DNA of 10,554 bases from Acidobacteriota bacterium (GCA_028277865.1 JANQFM010000541.1:1-10554), one strand, 5' to 3'. Shown: positions 1-8,350, counted from the stretch's first letter. Notes: generated by a model not told the origin, from the sequence alone. Numbers and translations: made by a program.

Positions 1-28
1 TCAACGTCACACGGTAGCGTGGCTTCAT
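1..28 (-). CDS. Start of a transposase gene, IS630-like (partial, runs off the window)
   Basis: Only the first nine codons are inside the window; they read MKPRYRVTL. This matches the N-terminal style of IS630-family DDE transposases (K-x-R-Y-R-V-T-L before a helix-turn-helix). The ATG (complement of 26-28) is preceded by a GGAAAGGAG ribosome-binding sequence about six bases upstream, which supports this as a real start. A perfect hairpin covers that site and touches the start codon. The family call rests on very few residues plus the nearby CTAG target, so it is tentative. The gene points away from the protease operon. Confidence 0.4.
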
Positions 29-52
29 GGCAAACTCCTTTCCAGTTTGCCA
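28..52 (-). promoter_or_regulatory. Perfect 9-bp hairpin occluding the transposase ribosome-binding site
   Basis: TGGCAAACT (28-36) and AGTTTGCCA (44-52) are exact reverse complements separated by a 7-nt loop. In the minus-strand mRNA the loop is GGAAAGG, the ribosome-binding sequence continues into the 3' arm, and the last stem base is the A of the ATG start. Such a structure would hinder translation initiation. Mobile elements commonly use hairpins to block expression from transcripts entering from outside; applying that here is inference. Confidence 0.6.
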
Positions 53-132
53 CACCCTACCACTCTACTCCGAAAAAAATTAGGTTACGTGGTACTAGCG
101 CCCTGGAAGGGTGCTGGGAACAGCGCGGCGGA

Positions 133-174
133 AGCCCGATGCTCTCGGGCTAGAGGCGCAGCAGTCCACTGCGC
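133..174 (-). terminator. Two small hairpins downstream of the protease operon, possible terminator
   Basis: AGCCCGA (133-139) pairs with TCGGGCT (145-151) across a 5-nt loop, and GCGCAG (156-161) pairs with CTGCGC (169-174) across 7 nt. Both lie 30-75 nt beyond the stop codon of the last operon gene. Neither is followed by a clear T-run on the minus strand, so intrinsic termination is uncertain. No gene was found in the rest of 98-205. Confidence 0.3.
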
Positions 175-205
175 TCGCACCCAGTCGGTTCAACTGCAGG
201 CTTCA

Positions 206-2437
206 CTACTGCCGGGGGAGTCTGCGGTTGGGTGTCCCAAACCCGCTCCAGGCGCTCCAGCCGCCCTGGCCATGCCTGTTGACAGCCGAGACCCTCCACT
301 GAAAGCCTTTGCCGACGAACGAAGCAGGGACAGCCAAGCGCGATTGGGAAGTCTGCGCGGAGAAGACGCGCTGGCGAATCGCCGATTCCCGTACCTCCAC
401 CCGGTAGGACAGTGCTGTGTTGACCTCCAACCAATGCAGGATCGATCCGCTCTTGGCGCTGAAGGCGACAGCCTGAGGCAGAGGGGCGGAGGGGAGTTGC
501 CTGGCTCGATAAACTGCCGCAAAGGCATCGATCAGCCCAGCGCCTGAACGGCGTGAATCGAACATCCGAGTGGCGGTCTGCTGCAGGATTTCGGCAATCT
601 GCCCCGGCTCAAGGTCCGGATTGGCTTCCATCACCAGGACAGCCGCTCCTGCGGCGTGTGCGACAGCCGCCGAGGTGCCGAAAAAATTGGGGCATTCGTC
701 CCTGTCTGGATTCTTAAGCCGGTTGAAAAAGGTCGTATTGGTCGCGTCGGGGGCCGTCAGGTCGGGTTTGATGTTGGGGCTGCAGTGCTGAGAAGCCGTC
801 TCATCGCAGAGTTCGGTCGAGACAGGAATCGCCCCTCCCAAGGCGCTGTAGGGCTGGGCGTTGAGCATGCCCAATGGTCTTTGAAAGTTGCCGGACTCTT
901 TGATTTCCCGATAGTCGATCGCAGCGACTGCAATGACCTCCCTGGCCGCAGCGTGGCCATAGATTTGGGGGCCGGTGAAGGCAGAATGCTCAAACTCGGG
1001 CACCAGCGGATCCCGGATGCGCTCGATCGGGCACTGAGGGCCTGTGATCGGGAAGGTGACCAGGCGGAATTGCACTTCGGGATCGCCGCAATAGTGGTCC
1101 ACGGCCAGAAAGACGGCTTGATGGATACCGCTCTGGTTGATGATCGAGTTCGATATCTCGATAGGTGGGCTGGACTGGAGTGAATCCCGCAGTGAACAGC
1201 CCTGACCGTTGTTGGAGCCGAAGATGCAGTCCTCCAAATCAGTCGAAGTGCAGATGTAAAGGTCCAGGTCTGTAGTGGCGCCCGGATCGCCGAACTTCTC
1301 CGGGAAAGGTTCATCCCATTGCAGCACAAATTGCATGCCGCATCCCGGGGCGATGTTGATTTCCGCAAAAGGCTTGCCCGACGGGAACTCGTGAAAATCA
1401 ATCCCCGTCGTCGGGATAGCCTCGTCATTGTCCGAAGCGGAATCCTTATAGGTTTGATGAATGCCGCCATCTCCCTGGTTGCCGGCTGAAGAAAGATACA
1501 GCACAGGCCCATCCAAGTCGGGATCGGCCACCTGGCTGGCGGCTTGCTGAATCAATCCTGCTTGGAACATCGGCTCTCTGGGATAGAGCAGGTCGTCGAT
1601 GATGATATCGGCACCGCATTCGGCCAGTTCGCGGATCCCTTCGGCGAAGTCGGCCATGTCGCGCACACCTGTGTGGAAGAGAATGTCGGCCTTAGGGGCG
1701 AGGTCGTGGATCAGCTCGGCCAGCGCCCGGCCTTCATCGGTCCCGCCGCCGGGTCCGTTGTCGAGCAGTCGGATGGACTCGGGAAGCTCTTCTGCCGTTT
1801 GCGGCACCGAGTTCTCGAAAAAGATGCCCTTGCATCCGTTTTCGTCTGATTCCTGGCGGATGTCGCCCCGCAGCCTGGTCCTGAAACTGTCCGAAATAAT
1901 CGCGATTTTGACGTCGTCGCCTTGAAAGCCGAACTTGTAGCGGACCTCTCGCGTGCCGATCAAGTCATCGGCCTGGCTGGTTGCGCTGGGGCAACGGAAT
2001 AATTCGGTCATCCCCATGGAGAAAGGCCTTTGGTTGTGGCGGATGGAAACCACGTTTTGCAGCGCGGCTAGGTCGCCCAGCAAAGCCGCATCCAGACGTG
2101 CCAGCACTCTGGAATATTGCGGATAGAAGGCCATCACCTCCAGTCCAAGCTGGGCCAGGGGCGAGATGCCTTCCATTTCTGAATCCCTCAACCAGATTTC
2201 CACCTCGATCTTCCCATCGCTGCCGGGGAGGGCCAGGGGCAATTCCCGCAGGAGACTTTGCCTGCGGGCCTTTCGGCCAATGAGGCCTCGCAATTCGCTG
2301 GAGATTTTGAGCAAGTGGGCATCTACGCCGAATGAGCGCACTTTGTCATTGGCCGATTTGAGCTGAGCTGTTCCGAATGGCATCAGCAACAGGGCAATCA
2401 AAATCTTGCCGAGAGCCGCCTTGTCAATTCTTGGCAT
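206..2437 (-). CDS. Secreted subtilisin-like (S8) serine protease with Glu at the catalytic His position
   Basis: A 743-residue exported peptidase-like protein. Residues 1-24 look like a signal peptide (K6, then hydrophobic ILIALLLMPFG). Subtilisin-fold landmarks appear in order: catalytic Asp183 in AIISDSF, oxyanion Asn320 in SSAGNQGDGG, and catalytic Ser589 in FFGTSAAVAHAAG. Where subtilisins have HGT..AE the protein reads DEGRALAELIHDLAP, putting Glu235 in place of the His. Between Asn320 and Ser589 a beta-rich insertion (about 350-462, with TTDLDLYI) resembles a PPC-like jelly roll. Residues about 656-735 look like a fibronectin-III-type domain. There are 12 cysteines, suggesting disulfides. 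It is the last gene of the operon, starting 4 nt after the outer-membrane protein stop; GAGGGA, 8 nt before the ATG, lies within the end of that gene. Whether it is proteolytically active is not known from sequence. Confidence 0.88.
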   Translation of the reverse strand: MPRIDKAALGKILIALLLMPFGTAQLKSANDKVRSFGVDAHLLKISSELRGLIGRKARRQSLLRELPLALPGSDGKIEVEIWLRDSEMEGISPLAQLGLEVMAFYPQYSRVLARLDAALLGDLAALQNVVSIRHNQRPFSMGMTELFRCPSATSQADDLIGTREVRYKFGFQGDDVKIAIISDSFRTRLRGDIRQESDENGCKGIFFENSVPQTAEELPESIRLLDNGPGGGTDEGRALAELIHDLAPKADILFHTGVRDMADFAEGIRELAECGADIIIDDLLYPREPMFQAGLIQQAASQVADPDLDGPVLYLSSAGNQGDGGIHQTYKDSASDNDEAIPTTGIDFHEFPSGKPFAEINIAPGCGMQFVLQWDEPFPEKFGDPGATTDLDLYICTSTDLEDCIFGSNNGQGCSLRDSLQSSPPIEISNSIINQSGIHQAVFLAVDHYCGDPEVQFRLVTFPITGPQCPIERIRDPLVPEFEHSAFTGPQIYGHAAAREVIAVAAIDYREIKESGNFQRPLGMLNAQPYSALGGAIPVSTELCDETASQHCSPNIKPDLTAPDATNTTFFNRLKNPDRDECPNFFGTSAAVAHAAGAAVLVMEANPDLEPGQIAEILQQTATRMFDSRRSGAGLIDAFAAVYRARQLPSAPLPQAVAFSAKSGSILHWLEVNTALSYRVEVRESAIRQRVFSAQTSQSRLAVPASFVGKGFQWRVSAVNRHGQGGWSAWSGFGTPNRRLPRQ

Positions 2438-2441
2438 TGTG

Positions 2442-5384
2442 CTATTCCCTCAAAAAAAGCCGAAAAACCACCCGCATCTCGAAAGGAGTTCTGCGGTCCT
2501 CAAGCAAGAACGGATCTCGAAGCAGGTCTTGGCGGCGTCGCTGGTTGGCCGAATTCAAAATGTTCATGAAGTCGAGCACGAGGTTGAATCTTCGAGACTT
2601 CGGATACCAGCTCAGCCCCAGATCCAAAGATCCGAAGCCGTCGTTGGGCCGGAAGTGATTGCGTCCGCAGTCGTATCCTTCAACCACGCGTGTAGCCGAG
2701 TTGGTGCTGGTGCAGCGCCGACCGGTCCCTTTTCTGTTGATCGGATTGAAGGAGGAGGGCTGAGCAGAGTACTTGCGATATCGGATGGTCAATGAATCGG
2801 GATCCTTCGGGATCAGTGCCAGCAGCCTGCAAACCAGTTTTTTCTTCTTACAGTTTCGTTTAAACAAAGGCGGCAGTTCGCCGGTCATGAAGAGATTGAA
2901 GCGATGGGGGATGTCCCTGTCCGACCGGGCGTAGTCCTGGTTGAATTCGAGCCGGTTGAACGGTCGGCTGAAGAGGTGATTTTCGCTGGAAATGTCGTCC
3001 CTGTCTTGCGAGTAGGTGTAGCTGACATCGATACGACCCTTCTTGAACCAGCCGCCAATTCCGTTGTCGATAGGTGCGCGAACACCGACTGTCAGACTGT
3101 CGTAAACTGACTTGGCGCTGCTTTGCACCACCAGGACCTCTCCCAATCTCTCAAAGGCAGGCGGATTGGTGTACAGGACCCGGTTGCCACTGACCGGCGG
3201 CAGGATGAAGCCCTTTGAAGTGTCCACATCAAGACTGTCCAGCTTTTCTTCGTCGCTCAGGTTGAGATCAAAGTAGCGTGTCAAATGGACGCCCTTGGAG
3301 TGCTGAAAATCGGCAAAGAGCCAGCGATCGGCCCGCCCCAGTTGCATTTGAAAGCTGACATGAGCGGCATCGACACGGGGGTTTCGGTAATCCCGAGAGA
3401 ATACGGCCACATCCGGCCGTTCCGGCGGGACCACGATGTCGAGTTCGTCCGGGATGCCGGTGCCATCGACGGCAACAAGTTGGTTGAGCAGCGTTTGACG
3501 CGCGAAGTAGCGGCCCGCCCCCACCCGCAGGATGGCCTTATGGCCCTTCGTCGCCCAGGCCAGTCCCAGACGCCGCTGGAGGGCGGACTGGTTGGGCAAT
3601 GTGCCATCTGAAGGAAAAATCTCCATGCCGATGAATTCCCCGAAGGCTGTATCCGAGGGATTTATGAGGAGCGGCTGCAAGGCTTGATGGTCCCAGCGGA
3701 GTCCCAGGTCCAGATGGAGGTTCAGGCTCTCGAATTGGCAGTGGTACTGGCCATACAGCGCATAAGTTTTGTTCTGGACGGTAGGCGGGTTGCGGCGGAG
3801 CCTTTCATCGAGCAGGTCGCGTTGGTTGCGGTGATACAGCCACTCTCCGCCGAACTGGAACTGATGGCCGCCTCCCAAGTCCAGGAAGAGATCGTCGCGG
3901 ATCTGAACGTGCTGGTAGCGATCAACGGTCTCTCCGCTGAAGGTGGGCTGGACCGTTTCCGATTCCGAATCCAAGACCACGGGCAAGGTGGCTCGGCGCT
4001 CATGCACAAAGGTGGCTTGAAAACGATTGGAGGTCAGGCGGTCTCCGAATTTGGAGAACAGCGAAGGACTCACGAAGAGCGCTTGGTCGTTTTGCAGGAA
4101 CTGCTGCAGGCCCTCCTCTTCCAAGAGAGCGAATTCCTGGCTACCAGAAAAGAAGTTGACGTATTGAGCTGAGATCGTCAGCAATGGGCACTCGAATTTC
4201 GAATCCTCTGGATCGTAGCAGCCTTTCTCGCCCAGCTCAATGCTTGGCTTGGCCTGAAGATCGAAGGCTTTAAAGTCGCTGGGATCGGCAAAGCCGCGCA
4301 CAGGCAGGTTGTTGCTGAAGACCGGTTCCCCTGCTGCTTGTGTCGGTGCCGGATTCCGCTTGAAGCGAAGAATGTCAAAGGAATAGGGGCAGGGACGGCT
4401 CCGGCATTGCGGATCGCCCGATGCGCCCCCGGAAAAGCTCCTGAAGCCCGGCTTCTCCTCGGTCCTGAAGAATTCGCCCCTCAACTCACTGAAGGGGCGG
4501 TTTTCCTGAGCGGCGATGTGAAACCTCTGAGGGCGCGTGAGGTCCGTCACCGCAGACCCGCCTCCCCAGTTCAAGAAATCGACGGGTTCGAATTCCTTGC
4601 TGTCCAAACCCGCCAGCAGAGCCTTCAGACGATTTTCCAAAACAGACTCCAGATCCTCAAGAGACTTCAGATGGAGGATTGCCATCGGCGGATAGAAGAC
4701 CCCAAGCCGCAAGTGCCTGAAAACCGGCTGCAAAGATCGGACGACTTCCAGTTTAGTGGAGATGAATCCTGCGAAAGTCAGCCGAACGGCGACTTGATCA
4801 GCAGATTCCCGATTGCGGGCAGGATAAAGGAGGAGGGTTTTCGAAGCGCCTGGAGTCAGGATCTGGAACTCGTCGATCAGGGCTGTGCTCATGCTCTCCG
4901 GATGTCCCAGGGCCGCCCCAAAGAAAAGGTTGGTGTAGTCGCCTCCGTCGACAACGAACCGCGTGAGCGACGAGCGCTGCCCTGCCAGGCTGGGTGCGTC
5001 GCCTGTGGCACTCTGGACTGTCGCCACATAGGGCGAAAGTGTGAGCGTTTCATTCAGGTCGCGAAGCTGGGTACGAGGCAGGTTCCTGATCGCACAGTCA
5101 TCGATGATTGCGCCTGCCCTGTCGATCTCAGGCCTCTCCCAATCCCGTTCAGCGGACGGTTCGCAGTTGTCCTCAGTGCGAAGCCGCTGAGCTTTCTTTT
5201 TTACCTTCTCGAGGATTTTGTGCGGTTCGGTGCGGTGAGCCTTTTTGTTCTTGCCTTGCTCTGCAGCCTCTTTCTCCGTTGTGCTTTGAGGCATTGCAGG
5301 CTGTAGCTGGGAGGTGAGCTCAAACAGCAGCAAGAGCAGGGCAACCGACTTCAGGCATGCAATGCAGATCCGGGCGGCGCTCAA
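2442..5384 (-). CDS. Oar-like TonB-dependent-receptor-type outer-membrane protein
   Basis: Predicted 980-residue outer-membrane beta-barrel. The chosen TTG start (complement of 5382-5384) overlaps the kinase TGA as TTGA and yields a good signal peptide (about 1-30, with LKSVALLLLLFEL). The ATG at 5483 would add 33 residues ahead of the signal and lie inside the kinase gene. A plug-like region at about 100-200 has Oar-family features: NLP, LNETLTLSPYV, GQRSSLTRFVVDGGDYTNLFFG split across 136-156, then IDEFQILTPG. The rest is rich in alternating aromatic strands, with DIPHRFNLFMTGELP (824-838) and a C-terminal strand ending VVFRLFLRE. Usual Oar proteins carry an N-terminal carboxypeptidase-regulatory-like domain; here there is instead a charged Lys/Glu-rich stretch (about 35-75), and no clear TonB box is visible. 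Many paired cysteines occur. Likely role: transport or export across the outer membrane; substrate unknown, with the downstream protease the obvious candidate. Confidence 0.8.
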   Translation of the reverse strand: MSAARICIACLKSVALLLLLFELTSQLQPAMPQSTTEKEAAEQGKNKKAHRTEPHKILEKVKKKAQRLRTEDNCEPSAERDWERPEIDRAGAIIDDCAIRNLPRTQLRDLNETLTLSPYVATVQSATGDAPSLAGQRSSLTRFVVDGGDYTNLFFGAALGHPESMSTALIDEFQILTPGASKTLLLYPARNRESADQVAVRLTFAGFISTKLEVVRSLQPVFRHLRLGVFYPPMAILHLKSLEDLESVLENRLKALLAGLDSKEFEPVDFLNWGGGSAVTDLTRPQRFHIAAQENRPFSELRGEFFRTEEKPGFRSFSGGASGDPQCRSRPCPYSFDILRFKRNPAPTQAAGEPVFSNNLPVRGFADPSDFKAFDLQAKPSIELGEKGCYDPEDSKFECPLLTISAQYVNFFSGSQEFALLEEEGLQQFLQNDQALFVSPSLFSKFGDRLTSNRFQATFVHERRATLPVVLDSESETVQPTFSGETVDRYQHVQIRDDLFLDLGGGHQFQFGGEWLYHRNQRDLLDERLRRNPPTVQNKTYALYGQYHCQFESLNLHLDLGLRWDHQALQPLLINPSDTAFGEFIGMEIFPSDGTLPNQSALQRRLGLAWATKGHKAILRVGAGRYFARQTLLNQLVAVDGTGIPDELDIVVPPERPDVAVFSRDYRNPRVDAAHVSFQMQLGRADRWLFADFQHSKGVHLTRYFDLNLSDEEKLDSLDVDTSKGFILPPVSGNRVLYTNPPAFERLGEVLVVQSSAKSVYDSLTVGVRAPIDNGIGGWFKKGRIDVSYTYSQDRDDISSENHLFSRPFNRLEFNQDYARSDRDIPHRFNLFMTGELPPLFKRNCKKKKLVCRLLALIPKDPDSLTIRYRKYSAQPSSFNPINRKGTGRRCTSTNSATRVVEGYDCGRNHFRPNDGFGSLDLGLSWYPKSRRFNLVLDFMNILNSANQRRRQDLLRDPFLLEDRRTPFEMRVVFRLFLRE

Positions 5385-8350
5385 TCCCTGATCTCTGCAA
5401 GCAGATTGAGGGCCGTCGTCACATCTCCCTGCAGCGCTTCGTCGGCCTCCTCGCGCAACTTCAAATATCGCTGCAGCGCCCATTTGGCCTCCTCCTCGAA
5501 CCCCTGTTGGGTTGCCAACAGCCGACCCGCCTCCAGAAGGGTGTCGGCGTAGATCCCTGGATACTGCTCGTAGACGGACAGGAACCAGAGAATTCCCGGT
5601 TGGCGGATGATTCGGGCGTATTCGTCGGCGGATTCCTTGATTTCGCCCGCATCCTTGATTTCGCCCGCTTCAAGCAGGGCACGGGCCAGATGTTCGCGGA
5701 AGTAAAAGGCCGGGTCATCGACGGCGGCTTTTCTCATTTCCTGCAAGCCTTGCTTGTCCTTTTTACTGGCAATCAGGATTTCTCCTCTCAGTTTCTGAAT
5801 GGCTCTGCGGTAGATCGGAATATCGACTTTCTCCTTCTCCAGTCGGTCAAGGTATCTTTGCGCCGCTTCGATTTCGTCGGCACGGGCCAAAATGGTGCCG
5901 GCCCGAAGGAGCCGATGTGGGCTGCCGTCGCTGGTGGCCTCGTCACAGTCCTTGAGCAACTGGGAGCGGTCTGAGGTTCCATGGCGGAATTCAAGATAGG
6001 CCCGGGTGAGGTGTTTTTCTTTGAGCGATCCCCCCAGCATTTCCTTGTCCGACTGGTCGTGGAGGATGCCTTCCTCCAATACAGCCTTGGCCCGGATGAT
6101 CTTTCCCCGTTCGGCCAACATGTAGACTTGGGCCGAGTAAGCATCGCTTCTGTCGATGGGGTAGGTCGTGGTGTGAAGCTTCTGGAAAGCGCTGTCCGCG
6201 TCCTGAAAACGGTCTTGCAGCCAAGCTGCGGCGCCCTCCAGCAAGAAACGGAAATGTTCGGTGTCCCCCATATCCGCCAGACGGGCAATTGTTCTCTGCA
6301 ATCCTTCCCAGTCCTCCCGGATCAGTTGCACCTTGCCGAGCTGGACCTGTGCATGGATCTGTCTCTTGTCCTGCCGGCCAGCTTTTTCGAATGCAACAGC
6401 CGCTTCTGGGAAACGGCCTTGGGCAGCCAATGAGTAGCCGAGATAGAAGAGCCGGTCGTAGTTCTCGCCGTCGCGCGCGATCATGGCCCGCACGTGCGAC
6501 TCGCCGCCTAGGTAATCCTCTATATCGTGCAAAAGGAGCATCCGAGCAAATTCGTCCTGAATGCTGTGGAGTCGGCGCCCTTCCAACCTCTTGATCACTG
6601 TGGAGGCTTCCAAGTATCCGGCCCTGAAGTTTTGGAGCTCCAGATGGATGGAAGTGAGAATGACGTGGGCCAGGGTGAAACCCGGCTCTTTGTCCAGCAG
6701 CTGCTTCAGCCTTTCTATTGCCTGCTGGTGTCGCTGGTCATTCTTCAAGTCCAAGGCCCCGTAAAAGAGGGACTGCAGGCTCAGCTCTTCGAAGGGCTCT
6801 TGAACCAGCCAGTTGGCGACATCAGTCAAGGCCGCGTTGATGCCCTCTATTCGATCCAGTTGAAAGGCTTCCTCCCAGCTGCTCTTGAGGGTGGCCTGGA
6901 AGGGTCCGACAGGAAGCCGCTTGACTTCGACCAGCAGTTCGTAAATCCCCCCGATCGGGCTGATCGAAATCTCGACCACGGCAGGAACCCGATAAAGCTG
7001 CATGGCGATTTGTGCGGCCCTGTCCGAATCGATGGGATCTCCTTCTGATAAGCGCAGCTCAAGAAGTGCGGGCTGCATATCCTGCCGGTCAGCGAACTCG
7101 ATGGATGCCAGCTGACGCGTTTCCAGCTGCCTTCTGAGCCGATCCACGACGTGTAGGTCGAATTCGGCGTCCTGAGTGGAGTTGTTCAAGTCGGCGAAGA
7201 CCACGCCCAAAGGCTTGAGCCCCTGAGGCGGCTGTGGGGAGTAGAAATTCGTAAATTGAAGTCCGACGATCACAACCAGCAAGACAATCAAGGCTGCCAA
7301 AAGCAGTCGAAAAGGAATCTTCGACGGTGCCTCTCTCTGGACGACCGGCGGCACAGTCCCGCTATGGGACAGCCCCGAGGAGAGTGCGCGTTCCATCTGG
7401 CCCACGGTTTCGAATCGCTGGGAGGGATTGGTGGAAAGAGTCCGGTGCACCGCATCCACGAACCAGTTGGGCAGGTTGGGGCGGACATCGCTGAGCAGCT
7501 TGAGCTTGCCGTGCTGGTGCTGCTCCTTGAGCCGCTCGAAATCGTCTGCCAACACAGGAAAGTCGCCGGTCGCCAAGTAAAAAAGCAAGACGCCCAGCGA
7601 GTAGATGTCGCTTTGGGGCGTGGCAGGCTGGCCCCGCAGGACTTCCAGGGGCATGTACAGTGGAGTGCCGCCCTGCTTCTTGCCTGGCTCGCCTGATCCC
7701 CTCGGTTCGCCCAGCCCAAAATCCATCAGCAGGATGCGGCCTCCCTGGCGGCGCATCACGTTTTGGGCCTTGACATCCCGATGTACCAGCCCTTGGCCGT
7801 GCACCGCCGCCAGGGCCTTGCAGACTTCGATGCCGATTCCGGCCGCCTCGCGGGCGCTCATGGGGCCTTGGCTTTCCAGTAGCTGCTCCAGCGTCTGCCC
7901 CCGTACGAACTCCATCCACAATCCCAGGCGGCCTTCATGCTCGGCCACCCCGTAAACGGTGGCCACGTTGGGGTGGCGGATCTTTGCCAACAGGCGACCT
8001 TCCTTGAGTGCCGAGGCCTTCTGAGCCGCGTCTTCGCCCTTGTCCGGGTGAAGCAGCTTGAGGGCCACCTCGCGCTCCAGGGCCGGGTCGACCGCCAGGT
8101 AAACCTCGCCGAAGCCGCCTTGGCCCACCTTCTCCACCACCTTCAGCTGGCCCCATTCGAGCAGTTCGCCGTCCGAGTCCTCAGCCAGCAGCTCTTCCCA
8201 GGTCCTGCGGTGAAAATCGGCCAAGCGTTCGACAGCGCGCAGATTGGAAAGGAACCTCTCGTCATCCAGGGTCAGAGAGCCCCAATCGATCGGCTGTCCG
8301 TCGGCAACCTGCTCCGCCAGTCGATGGGCTTCATCCAGCGAACCCTGCAT
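5381..8350 (-). CDS. Transmembrane Ser/Thr protein kinase with periplasmic TPR region
   Basis: A 989-residue receptor-type kinase. Residues about 1-60 form the short N-terminal segment typical of ECF-linked kinases. The kinase domain (about 68-325) shows a glycine loop VGQGGFGEVY (75-84), Lys98, alpha-C Glu117, HRDVKAQN (190-197; catalytic Asp192) and DFG (210-212). The activation segment ends GTPLYMPLEV, so APE is degenerate (PLE) but Glu236 remains. One membrane helix lies at about 346-366. Residues about 375-505 look like the alpha/beta FlgO/TolB-N-like domain often found before TPRs, and about 525-980 is helical TPR-like repeat. Predicted topology: kinase in the cytoplasm, TPRs in the periplasm. 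The ATG overlaps the sigma gene by 20 nt and has GAGGA 9 nt upstream. Likely role: senses a periplasmic signal and phosphorylates a regulator, most plausibly the adjacent ECF sigma factor, as PknT does with EcfP in Vibrio. Confidence 0.9.
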   Translation of the reverse strand: MQGSLDEAHRLAEQVADGQPIDWGSLTLDDERFLSNLRAVERLADFHRRTWEELLAEDSDGELLEWGQLKVVEKVGQGGFGEVYLAVDPALEREVALKLLHPDKGEDAAQKASALKEGRLLAKIRHPNVATVYGVAEHEGRLGLWMEFVRGQTLEQLLESQGPMSAREAAGIGIEVCKALAAVHGQGLVHRDVKAQNVMRRQGGRILLMDFGLGEPRGSGEPGKKQGGTPLYMPLEVLRGQPATPQSDIYSLGVLLFYLATGDFPVLADDFERLKEQHQHGKLKLLSDVRPNLPNWFVDAVHRTLSTNPSQRFETVGQMERALSSGLSHSGTVPPVVQREAPSKIPFRLLLAALIVLLVVIVGLQFTNFYSPQPPQGLKPLGVVFADLNNSTQDAEFDLHVVDRLRRQLETRQLASIEFADRQDMQPALLELRLSEGDPIDSDRAAQIAMQLYRVPAVVEISISPIGGIYELLVEVKRLPVGPFQATLKSSWEEAFQLDRIEGINAALTDVANWLVQEPFEELSLQSLFYGALDLKNDQRHQQAIERLKQLLDKEPGFTLAHVILTSIHLELQNFRAGYLEASTVIKRLEGRRLHSIQDEFARMLLLHDIEDYLGGESHVRAMIARDGENYDRLFYLGYSLAAQGRFPEAAVAFEKAGRQDKRQIHAQVQLGKVQLIREDWEGLQRTIARLADMGDTEHFRFLLEGAAAWLQDRFQDADSAFQKLHTTTYPIDRSDAYSAQVYMLAERGKIIRAKAVLEEGILHDQSDKEMLGGSLKEKHLTRAYLEFRHGTSDRSQLLKDCDEATSDGSPHRLLRAGTILARADEIEAAQRYLDRLEKEKVDIPIYRRAIQKLRGEILIASKKDKQGLQEMRKAAVDDPAFYFREHLARALLEAGEIKDAGEIKESADEYARIIRQPGILWFLSVYEQYPGIYADTLLEAGRLLATQQGFEEEAKWALQRYLKLREEADEALQGDVTTALNLLAEIRD
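5634..5669 (-). repeat. Tandem 18-bp duplication inside the kinase TPR region
   Basis: Positions 5634-5651 and 5652-5669 are identical apart from the last base. They encode the hexapeptides AGEIKD and AGEIKE back to back between two TPR helices. The unit is a multiple of three, so gain or loss of a copy would keep the frame. It looks like a recent slippage duplication and lengthens one helix by nearly two turns. Confidence 0.85.

Larger units (their letters stand above)
1..97 (-). mobile_element. Terminal part of a probable IS630-type insertion sequence (truncated by window edge)
   Basis: The segment holds the start of a minus-strand gene resembling IS630-family transposases. It is preceded by about 70 nt of non-coding sequence and ends in CTAG at 95-98. 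IS630 is known to insert at TA, preferentially within CTAG, and to duplicate the TA; the TA at 96-97 is therefore the likely outer boundary. Only one end is visible, so the matching inverted repeat and the TA duplication cannot be confirmed. Inference from target sequence plus the nine-residue transposase start. Confidence 0.45.

Noticed and set aside
47..547. 166-residue plus-strand open frame at the left end
   Set aside because: Crosses the putative insertion-sequence boundary and is antisense to the protease C-terminus; low-complexity Ala/Arg-rich translation.
656..1183. 175-residue plus-strand open frame
   Set aside because: Antisense shadow of the S8 protease, which has clear catalytic motifs in the opposite strand.
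4338..5306. 322-residue plus-strand open frame
   Set aside because: Lies antisense to the barrel gene; composition is arbitrary, no recognisable domain, and no convincing ribosome-binding site was noted.
6527..7048. 173-residue plus-strand open frame
   Set aside because: Antisense to the kinase TPR region; no domain features.
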